From Gammaproteobacteria bacterium HGW-Gammaproteobacteria-1 (GTDB lineage Bacteria; Pseudomonadota; Gammaproteobacteria; Thiohalomonadales; Thiohalomonadaceae), in the NCBI GenBank assembly GCA_002840095.1, contig PGZL01000006.1, positions 263,241 through 327,240 on the forward strand: a DNA stretch of 64,000 nucleotides. The letters run 5' to 3'. The notes under the pieces are model-generated. The model made no database searches. It saw only the letters and a list, made by a program, of their open reading frames with translations, and was not told where the DNA came from. Position numbers and translations under genes: made by a program. Positions within the stretch are counted from its first letter, which is position 1. Each line of letters begins with the position of its first letter. This document shows positions 11,248 to 20,980 of this stretch, piece by piece.

Positions 11248-13350
11248 ATGCGAAGCGCTAAAGTAACGACAGGCTGGCTGGCAGGGGCGATGGCCATGCT
11301 GCTGCTGGCGGCGGGAGGCGCGTTTGCTGCTCCGGTGATGCTTGAAGACGTGAGTTACGCAGCCTTGCCGGGTGACAGCATTCAATTGCGGCTTACCTTG
11401 TCTGACGAGATTGCTGCACCTGGTACTTTCACCATCGACAATCCGGCCCGTATAGCGCTGGATCTTCCCAACACTTCGCTCGGTGGTGCACGCAAGAATC
11501 AAACCGTTGGTATTGGTGTCGCACGGAGCGTCCAGGCCGTGGAGGCGGGTAACCGTACACGAGTGGTAATCAATCTGGTGCGCTTGGTTCCCTACCAGAT
11601 ACAGACCGAAAAAAATGTGATCGTTGTGACCCTGGGTGGAACGGAAGCAGGCGCGCCTGTTGCAGCGCCTTCGGTGACGCAGACACAGAGCACTACAAAG
11701 GTCAGCAATGCGAATCAGATCAAGAGTGTGGACTTTCATCGTGGTGAGCAAGGTGAAGGCCGTGTGATGGTTGAGCTTTCCAATCAGGCCATTGTGGCGG
11801 ATATAAGCGAAGAGGCGGGCAAGGTAATAGTTGAGTTCCTCTCTACCGCTCTGCCTGAGCAGTTGGAGCGCAGACTCAACGTTATCGATTTCGCCACTCC
11901 CGTAACCGCCATCGATACCTTTATGCGCGGCAACAATGTGCGCATGGAAATTTCGGCCACAGGTGAGTTCCAACACCTGGCCTATCAGGCCGGTGAGGCA
12001 TTGACCATTGAAGTGCAGCCGGTAGCCGAGGAGGAGCTGGCTGAGGCGCGCAAGACCGTGGAGGCTTTTACCGGCGAGAAGCTTTCCTTGAATTTCCAGA
12101 ATATTGAGGTCCGTGCGGTATTGCAGCTGTTGGCGGACTTTACCGGCCTTAATCTGGTGACCAGTGACTCAGTGAAGGGTAGCGTCACTCTGCGCCTGAA
12201 GAATGTACCTTGGGATCAGGCGTTGGACATTATCCTCAAGTCGCGCGGCCTGGGCATGCGCCGTAGCGGCGACGTCATCATGGTGGCTCCGAATGAAGAG
12301 ATTGCGGCGCGCGAGAAGCTGGAGCTGGAGGCGCACCGCCAGATCCAGGAATTGGCCCCGCTGTATAACGACAGTATCCAGGCCAATTACGCCAAGGCGG
12401 CTGATCTCGCCGCTCTGTTGAAGGGTGAGAAAAACTCCCTGCTTTCCGAGCGTGGCAGCATTACGATAGACGAGCGGACCAATAAGCTGTTGATTAAGGA
12501 TACGCTGGAGAATCTGACGTCAATCCGCAAGCTGGTGACCGAGCTTGATGTACCGGTGCGTCAGGTGTTGATTGAGTCGAGAGTGGTTCTCGCCACCGAT
12601 AATTTCAACAAGGAGTTTGGTGTCCGCTTCGGCGCGAGTGACGTCTCGAACAATGACCCGTTGGGCTCGCCCAGCTCCACGGTGGTTTCCGGCAGTCTGG
12701 AGGCAACCACGCAGATCATCAACGGTCAGACCGTCATGGCCCCCGCGCGCTACAACGTCAATCTGCCGGTAACCAATATGGCGGAGAGCGCGGCGTCCAT
12801 CGGCTTGGCATTGGTTAAATTGCCGTTCGGTACCCTTGTCGAGCTGGAACTGTCCGCTGCGCAGGCCGAAGGGCAGACGGAAGTGGTTTCCAGTCCGCGC
12901 GTGATTACTGCCAACCAGAAAGAGGCTGTGATTGAGCAGGGTGTCGAGATTCCCTATCAGCAGGCCAGCTCCAGCGGCGCGACCAACGTGACCTTCAAGA
13001 AGGCCGTGCTCAGTCTGCGAGTCACGCCGCAGATTACGCCGGACGACCGTATCATCATGGATCTGAAGGTGAACAAGGATAGCCCGGACTATGCCCGTTC
13101 CATCCTGGGCCAGCCGCCCATCAACACTCAGCAGGTTCAGACCCAGGTGCTGGTCGAAAACGGCGAGACCATCGTGCTTGGCGGCGTGTATGAACAGAAC
13201 AAGCAGAACCAGGTCGTGCGTGTTCCTTTCCTGAGCGATATCCCGTTGCTGGGGAATCTGTTCCGCCGTACCTACAATCAGGACGAAAAATCCGAGTTGC
13301 TGATTTTCGTATCACCGAAGATACTGAAAGAAACCGCCAAGTTGAATTAA
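11248..13350 (+). CDS. pilQ: type IV pilus secretin PilQ
   Basis: Outer-membrane secretin through which the pilus exits, 700 residues. The ATG at 11248 is chosen over one at 11182 because GGAGG (11236-11240) sits 7 bases upstream and translation then begins directly with a signal peptide (GWLAGAMAMLLLAAGGAFA). Order: signal, two AMIN beta-domains (peptidoglycan binding), an STN/N0 domain (around LSLNFQNIEVRAVLQLLADF), a secretin N1 domain, and the secretin pore ending VPFLSDIPLLGNLFR. Length is typical. Confidence 0.97.
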   Translation: MRSAKVTTGWLAGAMAMLLLAAGGAFAAPVMLEDVSYAALPGDSIQLRLTLSDEIAAPGTFTIDNPARIALDLPNTSLGGARKNQTVGIGVARSVQAVEAGNRTRVVINLVRLVPYQIQTEKNVIVVTLGGTEAGAPVAAPSVTQTQSTTKVSNANQIKSVDFHRGEQGEGRVMVELSNQAIVADISEEAGKVIVEFLSTALPEQLERRLNVIDFATPVTAIDTFMRGNNVRMEISATGEFQHLAYQAGEALTIEVQPVAEEELAEARKTVEAFTGEKLSLNFQNIEVRAVLQLLADFTGLNLVTSDSVKGSVTLRLKNVPWDQALDIILKSRGLGMRRSGDVIMVAPNEEIAAREKLELEAHRQIQELAPLYNDSIQANYAKAADLAALLKGEKNSLLSERGSITIDERTNKLLIKDTLENLTSIRKLVTELDVPVRQVLIESRVVLATDNFNKEFGVRFGASDVSNNDPLGSPSSTVVSGSLEATTQIINGQTVMAPARYNVNLPVTNMAESAASIGLALVKLPFGTLVELELSAAQAEGQTEVVSSPRVITANQKEAVIEQGVEIPYQQASSSGATNVTFKKAVLSLRVTPQITPDDRIIMDLKVNKDSPDYARSILGQPPINTQQVQTQVLVENGETIVLGGVYEQNKQNQVVRVPFLSDIPLLGNLFRRTYNQDEKSELLIFVSPKILKETAKLN

Positions 13351-13413
13351 CTGGCGCAATACCTACCGGTAGGTGACGGAATGATGTTTGATATCGCAGG
13401 AAGGAAATACAAA

Positions 13414-15273
13414 ATGCGCTGGCTCAATTGGATACTGGCGATCACTCTGGTTTCGGTGGCGGCAGGTTGTGGCGATACCTTGACTGAAGGCGGTACTACC
13501 GCGACCAGCGCGGCAACTGTGTCGCTTATTGCGTCAGCCCCCCAGATCGGTTCGGCACCGGCGTCCGAAACCACGCTGACCGCCATCGTAAAGGATGCGT
13601 CCAATCGGGCACTGGCCGACGAGGCCGTATCCTTTGTGGCGTCGTCCGGTTCGTTGACGATCACCGAGCCTTTTACCGATAGTGCCGGCAGGGCTGTCGC
13701 CACGCTGAGCCCGGGGGCCAATGCTGCCAATCGCAGCATTACGGTCACGGCAACGGCCGGGACCGTATCTGCCAGCTACGTGGTCGCGGTGGGCGGCACC
13801 ACGGTCAGTGTTGCCGGCAGCACTTCCGCGGTATTGACTAACAGCACCCCGCTGACCGTGACGGTGAGGGATTCTGCCGGCACCGGTGTGTCGGGTGCTG
13901 TCGTGACATTGAGTTCGGTGAACGGCAACACGCTGGCCCCCTCGGTGGTCACGACCAATGCGACCGGCGTCGCCACCACGAACCTCACCGCTACGGCAGG
14001 GGGGACCGACACCATCACCGCCAGCGCGCTGGGCGCCACCGGCACGCATGCCATCAATATTTCCGCCGATACCTTCACCGTGGCCATGGCCGCCACGGTA
14101 AACATCAACACCTGTGCGGCAGTCACCGCCACCTGGTTGAGCGGCGGCTCGCCGGTGAGCGGTGGGACGGTCGATTTCCAGGCCACCCGCGGTACCTTGT
14201 ATACCGATGCCGGCTGCGCGACACCCGGCACCCAGGTTCTGACCAATGGGGCCGGTGTGGCGACCATTTACATCCTTTCGCCCAACGCCGGCCCGACCAC
14301 CGTGACCGCCACTGGTACCTCAGTGAACTCACCTTCCGCCTTCGCGGCATCAGAGTTCCTGGCCACGATCCCGGCCACCATGGTGTTCCAGGCCTCGCGT
14401 ACCACCCTGGGGCTGAACGACAGCGTGACCTTGACGGCCACGGTGCGTGATGCCACCGGCAACCTGGTCAAAAATGCCATTGTGGATTTCACGATTTTTG
14501 CGGATACCACGGGAGGCAGTCTCAGCCCGTCGTCCGGCGTGACCGATTCGCTGGGCCGAGCATCCACGGTATACAGCTCCACGGTCGTGCCGTCGGCCAC
14601 TGATGGCGTGCAAATCCAGGCTACCGTGCGCAGTACCGCAATTACTCAGACGGTTGCCCTTACGGTGGGCGGCTCCAGTCTCTTTGTCAGCCTGGGCATG
14701 GCGACAAGAATCGAGGACTTGAACACCGCGACCTATCGTTATGCGGGTGCAGTGCAGGTGGCGGATGCCGGCGGCAATCCGGTGTCGGGCATCACGGTCG
14801 TGTTGCGTCTCGAGGCCGAGTCCTTTGACAAGGGCTCCCGCAGCAGCGTCGGCAGCGTCAACAATGTTGCCCTTTCCAGCGTCACCCCACCCCTTTCGAC
14901 CTTTGGGGTGTTCGTGGCGAGCGGCACCCTGAGCTGCGCGTCGGAGGACCTCAATACTGACGGCATACTCGACCCGAACGAGGATGACGGTGTCGGTGAC
15001 GACGGCGACGGCCAGCTGGATCCGGGAGCGCCCGCCACCATTAACGGCAGCATAGTCACGGATGCCAATGGCAATGGCGCCTTTGACGTAATTTATCCCA
15101 AGGACTTTGCCGACTGGACCCAGGTCAAGGTGACGGCCACGGCACAGGTAAGCGGCACGGAGTCGGTCAAGGCGATACGCTTCATCCTGCCCATGTCACA
15201 AAGTGACGCCACCAGCCCGCCGGGTAACACCAGCCCGTTTGGTACCGCCAATGCGTGTACCAATCCCCTCTGA
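13414..15273 (+). CDS. Ig-like repeat lipoprotein inserted between pilQ and aroK
   Basis: A 619-residue surface or periplasmic lipoprotein of unknown role. The ATG at 13414 is preferred over 13381: AGGAAGG lies about 9 bases upstream and the lipoprotein signal LVSVAAGC then starts properly. Four or five bacterial Ig-like (Big_1, invasin type) units follow, each with the pattern [12 protein letters not shown]...V.F...G..S...TDSLGRAS. Near the C-terminus is an Asp-rich stretch ([13 protein letters not shown]) resembling a calcium-binding loop. Its TGA overlaps the aroK ATG by one base, tying it to the pil-aro transcript. A pilus-associated or adhesive role is inferred only from location and fold. 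Confidence 0.88.
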   Translation: MRWLNWILAITLVSVAAGCGDTLTEGGTTATSAATVSLIASAPQIGSAPASETTLTAIVKDASNRALADEAVSFVASSGSLTITEPFTDSAGRAVATLSPGANAANRSITVTATAGTVSASYVVAVGGTTVSVAGSTSAVLTNSTPLTVTVRDSAGTGVSGAVVTLSSVNGNTLAPSVVTTNATGVATTNLTATAGGTDTITASALGATGTHAINISADTFTVAMAATVNINTCAAVTATWLSGGSPVSGGTVDFQATRGTLYTDAGCATPGTQVLTNGAGVATIYILSPNAGPTTVTATGTSVNSPSAFAASEFLATIPATMVFQASRTTLGLNDSVTLTATVRDATGNLVKNAIVDFTIFADTTGGSLSPSSGVTDSLGRASTVYSSTVVPSATDGVQIQATVRSTAITQTVALTVGGSSLFVSLGMATRIEDLNTATYRYAGAVQVADAGGNPVSGITVVLRLEAESFDKGSRSSVGSVNNVALSSVTPPLSTFGVFVASGTLSCASEDLNTDGILDPNEDDGVGDDGDGQLDPGAPATINGSIVTDANGNGAFDVIYPKDFADWTQVKVTATAQVSGTESVKAIRFILPMSQSDATSPPGNTSPFGTANACTNPL

Positions 15274-15818
15274 TGCTGCGTGATGGTCTCTTTCTTGTCG
15301 GCCCCATGGGGGCCGGCAAGACTACCATCGGCCGGCAGCTGGCCAATGTGCTGCACCGGGAGTTCAAGGACAGCGATCATGAGATCGTGCGCCGGACCGG
15401 GGCCAGCATACCGCTGATTTTCGATATCGAAGGCGAGGAGGGCTTCCGCAGGCGGGAGTCCGAGGTCATCGCCGATCTCTCGGCGGAGAAGAATCTGGTT
15501 CTGGCCACGGGCGGCGGCGCGGTGCTGCGGGAAGAAAACCGCCGTCACCTGCGTGAGCGCGGCGTCGTCATCTATCTGTTTGCCTCCATCGATCAGCTGT
15601 TGAAGCGCACCTCACGGGATCGCAACCGTCCGCTGTTGCAGACCGCCGATCCGCGGGGCACCCTGGAAGAACTGATGCGGGTGCGGGATCCGCTGTATCG
15701 GGAAACTGCCGATATGGTGCTGTATACCGACGATCGTTCGGTGCGCAGCGTCATCAAGGAAATTCTTATCCGCCTGGATGAACTGGCCGCAGAGTCGGAA
15801 CGGGCCGATAAGGCGTAG
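15273..15818 (+). CDS. aroK: shikimate kinase
   Basis: Phosphorylates shikimate with ATP in the aromatic amino acid pathway, cytoplasmic, 181 residues. [15 protein letters not shown] is the Walker A loop, DSDHEI the shikimate/Mg site, FRRRESEVI and LATGGGAVL the substrate-binding motifs, and RNRPLL the lid. The ATG at 15273 shares a base with the preceding stop codon; an upstream GTG at 15255 is less likely. pilQ-aroK linkage is usual in gammaproteobacteria, but the expected aroB does not follow. Confidence 0.97.
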   Translation: MLRDGLFLVGPMGAGKTTIGRQLANVLHREFKDSDHEIVRRTGASIPLIFDIEGEEGFRRRESEVIADLSAEKNLVLATGGGAVLREENRRHLRERGVVIYLFASIDQLLKRTSRDRNRPLLQTADPRGTLEELMRVRDPLYRETADMVLYTDDRSVRSVIKEILIRLDELAAESERADKA

Positions 15819-15843
15819 CGGAGCCGGGCAGCGCGGGGCGGGG

Positions 15844-16308
15844 CTACTGCCGCAGCACTAGCTTCAGGCGCACATAGCCCAGAGCTTCATAATCCCTGAT
15901 CTGGCGCGGCCCATGGGCCGCCACGTCGACAAAGGCGACGAAGTCCTCCGGTCCCTTGCCCGCGCGTTCGGCGTTGGCGCCGCAGACATGCACATTCACC
16001 CCGGTTTCCTCGATCAGTTCGCGCATGTCTTGTTGCACGTCGGCGAACCGGCTCGCTTCTTCCAGCAGGGCAAACTGCTCGCGGCCGTGACTGACCACGG
16101 CGACATCCAGTTCGGGGAAACGCTCCCGTAGCCTGGTGATTGTTTCCCGCAGGCGTGGAATGCCCTCGCGCAGGCCATCTTCCAGCCCGACCACTTCAAT
16201 GACCACACCGGGCGGGCGTGAGCCGGCCAGCAGACTTTCCAGCGTGGCCGCGTCCGCGGTGCCAGTGGCCAGCAGGAGCAGAATCAGGGCAATGCGCAGG
16301 GGAAACAT
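15844..16308 (-). CDS. exported DsrE-family protein
   Basis: A 154-residue protein with a cleavable signal (FPLRIALILLLLATGTADA) and a DsrE/DsrF-like alpha/beta domain (VVSHGREQFALLEE, GVNVHVCGANAERAG). Members of this fold often handle sulfur, and Cys in VHVCGAN is at the position of the reactive cysteine in some of them. The start at 16308 is chosen because GGAGAG precedes it and the signal peptide begins there; the longer reading adds 34 unlikely residues. It converges on aroK. Confidence 0.85.
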   Translation of the reverse strand: MFPLRIALILLLLATGTADAATLESLLAGSRPPGVVIEVVGLEDGLREGIPRLRETITRLRERFPELDVAVVSHGREQFALLEEASRFADVQQDMRELIEETGVNVHVCGANAERAGKGPEDFVAFVDVAAHGPRQIRDYEALGYVRLKLVLRQ

Positions 16309-16374
16309 AGTGCTCTCCGGGAGGGGGGGCATGGTAAAGTGCGGCCCCCGACACCAGCGTGAGCATAGCATGCG

Positions 16375-17022
16375 ATGAATCCGTTCCGCCCCGGAGCCCA
16401 TGAGCGCCATTTGCTGCGCCGCCGTGACAACCCCTTGTTCAACAAGGTATTGCGCCGGGTTGAAGCGGAGGAACTCGCCGCCGCAAGGCGCAGGGACGAG
16501 GCGGAGCAGGAGGATTTTGCCCGCCAGTTCCGCGTCCTGCTGGACAGCGCCCTCTGCCTGAAGCCCAATGAGGAAAGCCAGACCCTGCTAGATCTCAAGG
16601 CCCGGCTGGATCAGGCCTATACCCAGCTGGCTTCGCTTGGGGGGGACACCGAACCTTTCAGACAGGGGCTGCGCCGGCTCACCGACACGATAATCGCGGC
16701 AGTGCGACAGGCTGCCGCGAGAGATCCGCACGCCTTGGAAGAGTTGGTACACGAGCAACTGGCACGGGAGCAGCACTATCGTCTGATGGAGTTCCCGCTG
16801 GTCGCGGACTTGATGCGTCCGGATTCCCCCATCGCCGCGGAAGAGCTGCCCGCTGCGTTGCTTTCCTCATCCATGGAGGAGCTGGAGGCGGCGATTTGGC
16901 TGTTTGGGCCGGATGAGCTTCGCGCTCTCTGCCACGCAGCCCGAACCCTGCTGTCCGAGACTGGTACGGACTATGGTTGTGAGAACCTGGTACTGCTGGA
17001 GTCGCATCTGTCGGAAAGCTGA
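16375..17022 (+). CDS. conserved hypothetical helical protein
   Basis: A 215-residue soluble protein, predicted almost wholly helical and rich in Arg, Glu, Leu and Ala, with no signal peptide or membrane segment. A charged stretch (RRVEAEELAAARRRDEAEQ) looks like coiled coil. The C-terminus has acidic helices (SSMEELEAAIWLFGPDELRAL). I do not recognise a family. It lies divergently from the DsrE gene with a gap of 66 bases and about 130 bases upstream of glgP, possibly in the same transcript. Confidence 0.75.
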   Translation: MNPFRPGAHERHLLRRRDNPLFNKVLRRVEAEELAAARRRDEAEQEDFARQFRVLLDSALCLKPNEESQTLLDLKARLDQAYTQLASLGGDTEPFRQGLRRLTDTIIAAVRQAAARDPHALEELVHEQLAREQHYRLMEFPLVADLMRPDSPIAAEELPAALLSSSMEELEAAIWLFGPDELRALCHAARTLLSETGTDYGCENLVLLESHLSES

Positions 17023-17150
17023 AAGCGGTGCATGTGCCGCCTCTGCACCGCAAGAGTGCGACTTCATCAACGTAAAATTAGAGACTGCTAATTGAGTCGT
17101 GGATTGGCTATAGTGTGCGAAAAGCCACGAAAAACACGTTTGGAGCCATT

Positions 17151-19658
17151 ATGACCCTGTTTTCCGGCGATGAATTCGAACCCAGCAGTGAACTGACCGA
17201 GTTGCCCGCGCTCGGTCTGGACGCTGACGTGCTGACTGAAGATCTGCGCCGCCATTTCGCCCATACCCTCGGCCGCGACAAATATTGCCGCACGCCGCAC
17301 TACGCTTATCAGGCCCTGGCGCTGGCGGTGCGGGATCGGCTCATGGATCGCTGGAAGAGCACCAACTACGCCTACATCGAGCAGGACAGCCGCCGTGCCT
17401 GCTATCTGTCGCTGGAATATTTGATGGGACGCGCACTGGGCAATGCCATGCTCAATCTCGGCGTGCAGGATGCGGCGACGCAGGCGCTTTCCGATCTGGG
17501 GCTCGCCATGGAGGAACTGGCCGACAGCGAACGTGATGCCGGGCTGGGCAACGGTGGTCTCGGCCGTCTCGCCGCATGCTTTCTCGATTCCTGTGCCACG
17601 TTGCAGTTGCCGGTCATCGGATACGGATTGCGCTATGAGTACGGCATGTTTCGCCAGGAGATCTCGGATGGGCACCAGGTGGAAGAACCCGATCACTGGC
17701 TGCGCAACGGCAATGCCTGGGAGCTGGAGCGGCCCGAATATACCCAGCGCGTCCAGTTCGGCGGGCACACCGAAAGCTGGACCGACGAGAGCGGCAAGCT
17801 GCATGTGCGCTGGCTCAATACCCACGATGTTCTGGCCGTGGCCTACGATGTTCCCATCCCCGGTTACCGCAACGGTACCGTCAACACCTTGCGCCTGTGG
17901 AAGTCGGCGGCGACCGATGAATTTGACCTGGGTGAGTTCAACGCCGGGTCGTATACCGAATCGGTGCGGGCCAAGAATGACGCCGAGCACATCACCATGG
18001 TGCTCTATCCCAATGATGCGTCCGAGAGCGGCAAGGAACTGCGCCTCAAGCAGCAGTATTTCCTCGCCTCGGCGTCGTTGCAGGACGTGCTGCGCCATTG
18101 GTTGAAATTCCACGATGCCGATTTCAGCGAGTTCGCCGCCAAGAACTGCTTCCAGCTCAACGATACGCATCCGACCATCGCAGTGGCGGAGTTGATGCGC
18201 CTGTTGATGGATGAGTACAACGTGGAATGGGACGACGCGTGGGAGATCACCCGGCGCACCATGGCCTACACCAACCACACGTTGCTTCCGGAAGCGCTGG
18301 AAAAGTGGCCGATCCGCCTGTTCCGTCGTCTGCTGCCGCGCCTGCTCGACATCATTTTCGAAATCAATGCGCGCTTCCTGAAGCAGGTGGCACAGCGCTG
18401 GCCCGGTGATGCAGGCCGGCTGGCCCGCATGTCCATCATCGAGGAGAGCCACGAACAGATGGTGCGCATGGCGTATCTCGCCATTGTCGGAAGCTATTCC
18501 GTCAACGGCGTGGCGGCACTGCATTCACAGCTGCTCACCGAAGGCCTGTTCCGTGATTTTTATGAACTATGGCCGGAAAAATTCAACAACAAGACCAACG
18601 GCGTAACCCAGCGCCGCTGGTTGGCGGCATGCAATGACGGATTGAACCAGCTTATCACGCAAACCATCGGCGGCGGCTGGGTGTCCGATCTGGCTCAGCT
18701 GAAGAAGCTGCTTCCCATGGCCGAGGACGCGGCATTCCGTGAGCAGTGGCGCGCAGTGAAGTTCGACAACAAGGTACGCCTGGCTGCGCTGGTGCAGAAC
18801 GATTGCGGCGTCGACTTCGATGCGGAGATGATGTTCGACGTGCAGGTGAAGCGCATCCACGAATACAAACGTCAGCTTCTCAACCTGCTGCACGTCATTC
18901 ATCTTTACGACCGCATCAAACGCGGTGACACGACGAACTGGACGCCGCGCTGCGTTCTCATCGGCGGCAAGGCCGCGCCCGGCTACGCCATGGCCAAGCG
19001 CATCATCAAGCTGACCAATAACATCGCCGACGTGATCAACAGCGATCCGGATACCGAAGGCAGGCTGCGATTGGCCTTTCTGCCCGACTACCGCGTCTCG
19101 GCCATGGAAGTGATTTGTCCTGGCACCGACCTGTCGGAACAGATATCCACGGCAGGCAAGGAGGCGTCCGGTACCGGCAACATGAAGTTCATGATGAACG
19201 GCGCCGTCACCATCGGTACCCTGGACGGCGCCAATATCGAAATCCGCGAAGAAGCGGGCGCAGAAAACTTCTTCCTGTTCGGTCTCACTGCCGAGGAGGT
19301 GGAGCAATTGCGCGGAAATTACGACCCCAACGCAATCATCGCCGCGGATCAGGATTTGTCGCGCGTCATGCACCTGATCGAATCGGGTCACTTCAGCCAG
19401 TTGGAGCCGGCGATCTTTGAGCCTATCGTGCATGCCGTCCGCAATCCGCATGACCCGTGGCTGGTCGCCGCCGATTTCCGCAGCTACGTGGATGCCCAAC
19501 GGGTCGCGGCGGATACCTATCGTGATCAGGAAAAATGGGCGCGCATGAGCATCATCAACAGCGCCAGCAGCGGCAAGTTTTCCACCGATCGGACTATCGG
19601 TGAGTACGCGGACGATATCTGGAAGCTGCAGCCGGTTGCGGCTTATCCGGTGAAATAA
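17151..19658 (+). CDS. glgP: glycogen phosphorylase (complete, second paralogue)
   Basis: Complete GT35 phosphorylase of 835 residues that degrades glycogen or maltodextrins to glucose-1-phosphate. Motifs: [71 protein letters not shown], and the PLP-lysine block EASGTGNMKFMMNG. The ATG at 17151 has GGAG 6 bases upstream. Compared with the partial enzyme at 1-1615 it differs throughout the N-terminal region (TPHYAYQALALAVRDRL against [19 protein letters not shown]), so these are old paralogues rather than a recent duplication. Confidence 0.97.
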   Translation: MTLFSGDEFEPSSELTELPALGLDADVLTEDLRRHFAHTLGRDKYCRTPHYAYQALALAVRDRLMDRWKSTNYAYIEQDSRRACYLSLEYLMGRALGNAMLNLGVQDAATQALSDLGLAMEELADSERDAGLGNGGLGRLAACFLDSCATLQLPVIGYGLRYEYGMFRQEISDGHQVEEPDHWLRNGNAWELERPEYTQRVQFGGHTESWTDESGKLHVRWLNTHDVLAVAYDVPIPGYRNGTVNTLRLWKSAATDEFDLGEFNAGSYTESVRAKNDAEHITMVLYPNDASESGKELRLKQQYFLASASLQDVLRHWLKFHDADFSEFAAKNCFQLNDTHPTIAVAELMRLLMDEYNVEWDDAWEITRRTMAYTNHTLLPEALEKWPIRLFRRLLPRLLDIIFEINARFLKQVAQRWPGDAGRLARMSIIEESHEQMVRMAYLAIVGSYSVNGVAALHSQLLTEGLFRDFYELWPEKFNNKTNGVTQRRWLAACNDGLNQLITQTIGGGWVSDLAQLKKLLPMAEDAAFREQWRAVKFDNKVRLAALVQNDCGVDFDAEMMFDVQVKRIHEYKRQLLNLLHVIHLYDRIKRGDTTNWTPRCVLIGGKAAPGYAMAKRIIKLTNNIADVINSDPDTEGRLRLAFLPDYRVSAMEVICPGTDLSEQISTAGKEASGTGNMKFMMNGAVTIGTLDGANIEIREEAGAENFFLFGLTAEEVEQLRGNYDPNAIIAADQDLSRVMHLIESGHFSQLEPAIFEPIVHAVRNPHDPWLVAADFRSYVDAQRVAADTYRDQEKWARMSIINSASSGKFSTDRTIGEYADDIWKLQPVAAYPVK

Positions 19659-19723
19659 CTCCGCTTTTCCCCTGCCGTAGTTGCGGACCCGGATAGCCGG
19701 ACCTCCGCGGCGCGGCACCGCGG

Positions 19724-19755
19724 TTCAGGAACCATTCAGCCTGCCTCCCTACATT
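19724..19755 (+). promoter_or_regulatory. candidate response-regulator operator and -10
   Basis: TTCAG at 19724-19728 is repeated at 19735-19739, start-to-start 11 bases, which is the spacing of tandem half-sites bound by OmpR/PhoP-family dimers. TACATT at 19750-19755 could be the -10, placing the repeat over a -35 that is otherwise missing. The downstream genes end in an OmpR-family regulator, making autoregulation plausible. Inferred from pattern only. Confidence 0.4.
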
Positions 19756-19795
19756 GTGGAATCGTATCCACCGCAATGTCACAGGGAGCACGGTC

Positions 19796-20302
19796 ATGAA
19801 AACCAGATTTGTCGTGTTATTTGCCGCGGTCGCCGTTCTGGGTGGCTGCAAAAGCGTAATCGTTCGCCATACCGTCCCGGTGCACGTGGTCGAGGAGCAC
19901 CACGTTCATCACCTGCCCCCCGTCCCGCAGCACGTACCTGTACAGCCGCGGGTGATCGTGCAGCAGCATGTGCACGTAAACCATCAGGGGCATGTACCGC
20001 ACCCGGCGCCGCGCGTGGTGGCGCCGCCACCGCACCGGTCGGTCGAGCCGCGCCCTCCCGTGCATCGTCAGCCGGAGGCGCCGCGCAGGTCGCCCCCCGC
20101 ACAAGGGCCGACGCGGCCGGCCAAGCCGGGTATCCCGCCGGGGCATGTGGAGCGGCCTGCACCGGTGCCCATCGATGGACGTCTGCCGCCGGAACACACA
20201 TCACCTCCCAAGCACCGGCCGGCGCCTGACGCCAAGGCGCCGGTAAAGACCGCGCCGCGCGCCATGCCTTCCCCAGGACATGAGCGCGCGGCATCGCGCT
20301 GA
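19796..20302 (+). CDS. His/Pro-rich lipoprotein
   Basis: A 168-residue lipoprotein with signal MKTRFVVLFAAVAVLGGCKS (lipobox LGGC, Cys18). The mature part is low complexity: dense His and Val pairs first (VHVVEEHHVHHLPPVPQHV), then Pro/Arg-rich with no predicted fold. Clustered histidines suggest envelope metal binding, but the composition alone does not prove it. GGGAG precedes the ATG at 19796. It heads a set with a second His-rich exported peptide and a two-component system. Confidence 0.82.
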   Translation: MKTRFVVLFAAVAVLGGCKSVIVRHTVPVHVVEEHHVHHLPPVPQHVPVQPRVIVQQHVHVNHQGHVPHPAPRVVAPPPHRSVEPRPPVHRQPEAPRRSPPAQGPTRPAKPGIPPGHVERPAPVPIDGRLPPEHTSPPKHRPAPDAKAPVKTAPRAMPSPGHERAASR

Positions 20303-20328
20303 TTAAGCACGCACCAAGGAGACACATC

Positions 20329-20607
20329 ATGAAACGAAACCAGCTACTGACTACGTTTATGCTTGTGGCACTGCTGTCCGCCATCTCGCTACCGGGCACC
20401 GCGGCGGCGCATCCGACGTTCAGGGATACGGCCCGCACGGTCATGGTCCATCATGGCACGGGACATTCCGCGAAGTACCAGCGTAACCAGGAAGCGCACT
20501 TTCACAGGCACTCGCACCACGGAGTACGCCAGGGCCCCGTCGTGCCACACTCGCGCCAGTCGGGGCACGCGCTCCCGCCGTCGCTACGCATCGAGATCGT
20601 GCTGTAG
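20329..20607 (+). CDS. small His-rich exported protein
   Basis: A 92-residue protein with a Sec signal (TFMLVALLSAISLPGTAAA) and a short mature part containing about ten His residues (VMVHHGTG, EAHFHRHSHHG). Probably periplasmic and metal-binding, inferred from composition. AAGGAG lies before the ATG. It begins 26 bases after the lipoprotein gene and probably shares its transcript. I know no named family. Confidence 0.75.
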   Translation: MKRNQLLTTFMLVALLSAISLPGTAAAHPTFRDTARTVMVHHGTGHSAKYQRNQEAHFHRHSHHGVRQGPVVPHSRQSGHALPPSLRIEIVL

Positions 20608-20710
20608 CCGTTCTACCGCCGGGAGGGAGGGACGCCCCCCGGTGGATTCATTCGGGGCAGTGCAGGTATGCTGCTTGGCATATCTGTAAACCCCAGGCTG
20701 GAAAACGCCG

Positions 20711-20977
20711 ATGTCTCCGCTCAAACCTTTACTTGTCATGTTGCTGTTGCTGCTGACCGCGCCTGCCGTCCCGGCATCGCCGTCTGCGTTGCAGCGCGTC
20801 GCTGCAACTGCGGTTACGCTGGAGCAGGCGGTGGCGCAGGTGCGGCAGGAAACCGGTGGCCGTATCCTGGCGGCGGAAACCGTACGGGAGAATGGGCGCC
20901 GTGTGCATCGCATCAAGGTACTGACCCCTGATCGCAGCGTGCGTACCGTCCGCATCGATGCCGGCAATGGGCGTTGA
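20711..20977 (+). CDS. PepSY-like periplasmic protein
   Basis: An 88-residue exported protein: signal peptide PLLVMLLLLLTAPAVPA, then a single small alpha/beta module (TLEQAVAQVRQETGGRIL...VHRIKVLTPD) matching the PepSY pattern. Such one-domain proteins are commonly encoded just upstream of PhoPQ-like two-component systems and may modulate the sensor. The response regulator begins three bases after its stop codon. Confidence 0.83.
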   Translation: MSPLKPLLVMLLLLLTAPAVPASPSALQRVAATAVTLEQAVAQVRQETGGRILAAETVRENGRRVHRIKVLTPDRSVRTVRIDAGNGR

Positions 20978-20980
20978 ATC

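Noticed and set aside
13361..13374. Perfect 14-base palindrome ACCTACCGGTAGGT between pilQ and the Ig-like gene
   Set aside because: Could be an operator, but it is too short and isolated to call; no second copy was seen.
17092..17114. TTGAGT and TATAGT as a glgP promoter
   Set aside because: The spacing is only 11 bases, too short for a sigma70 promoter.
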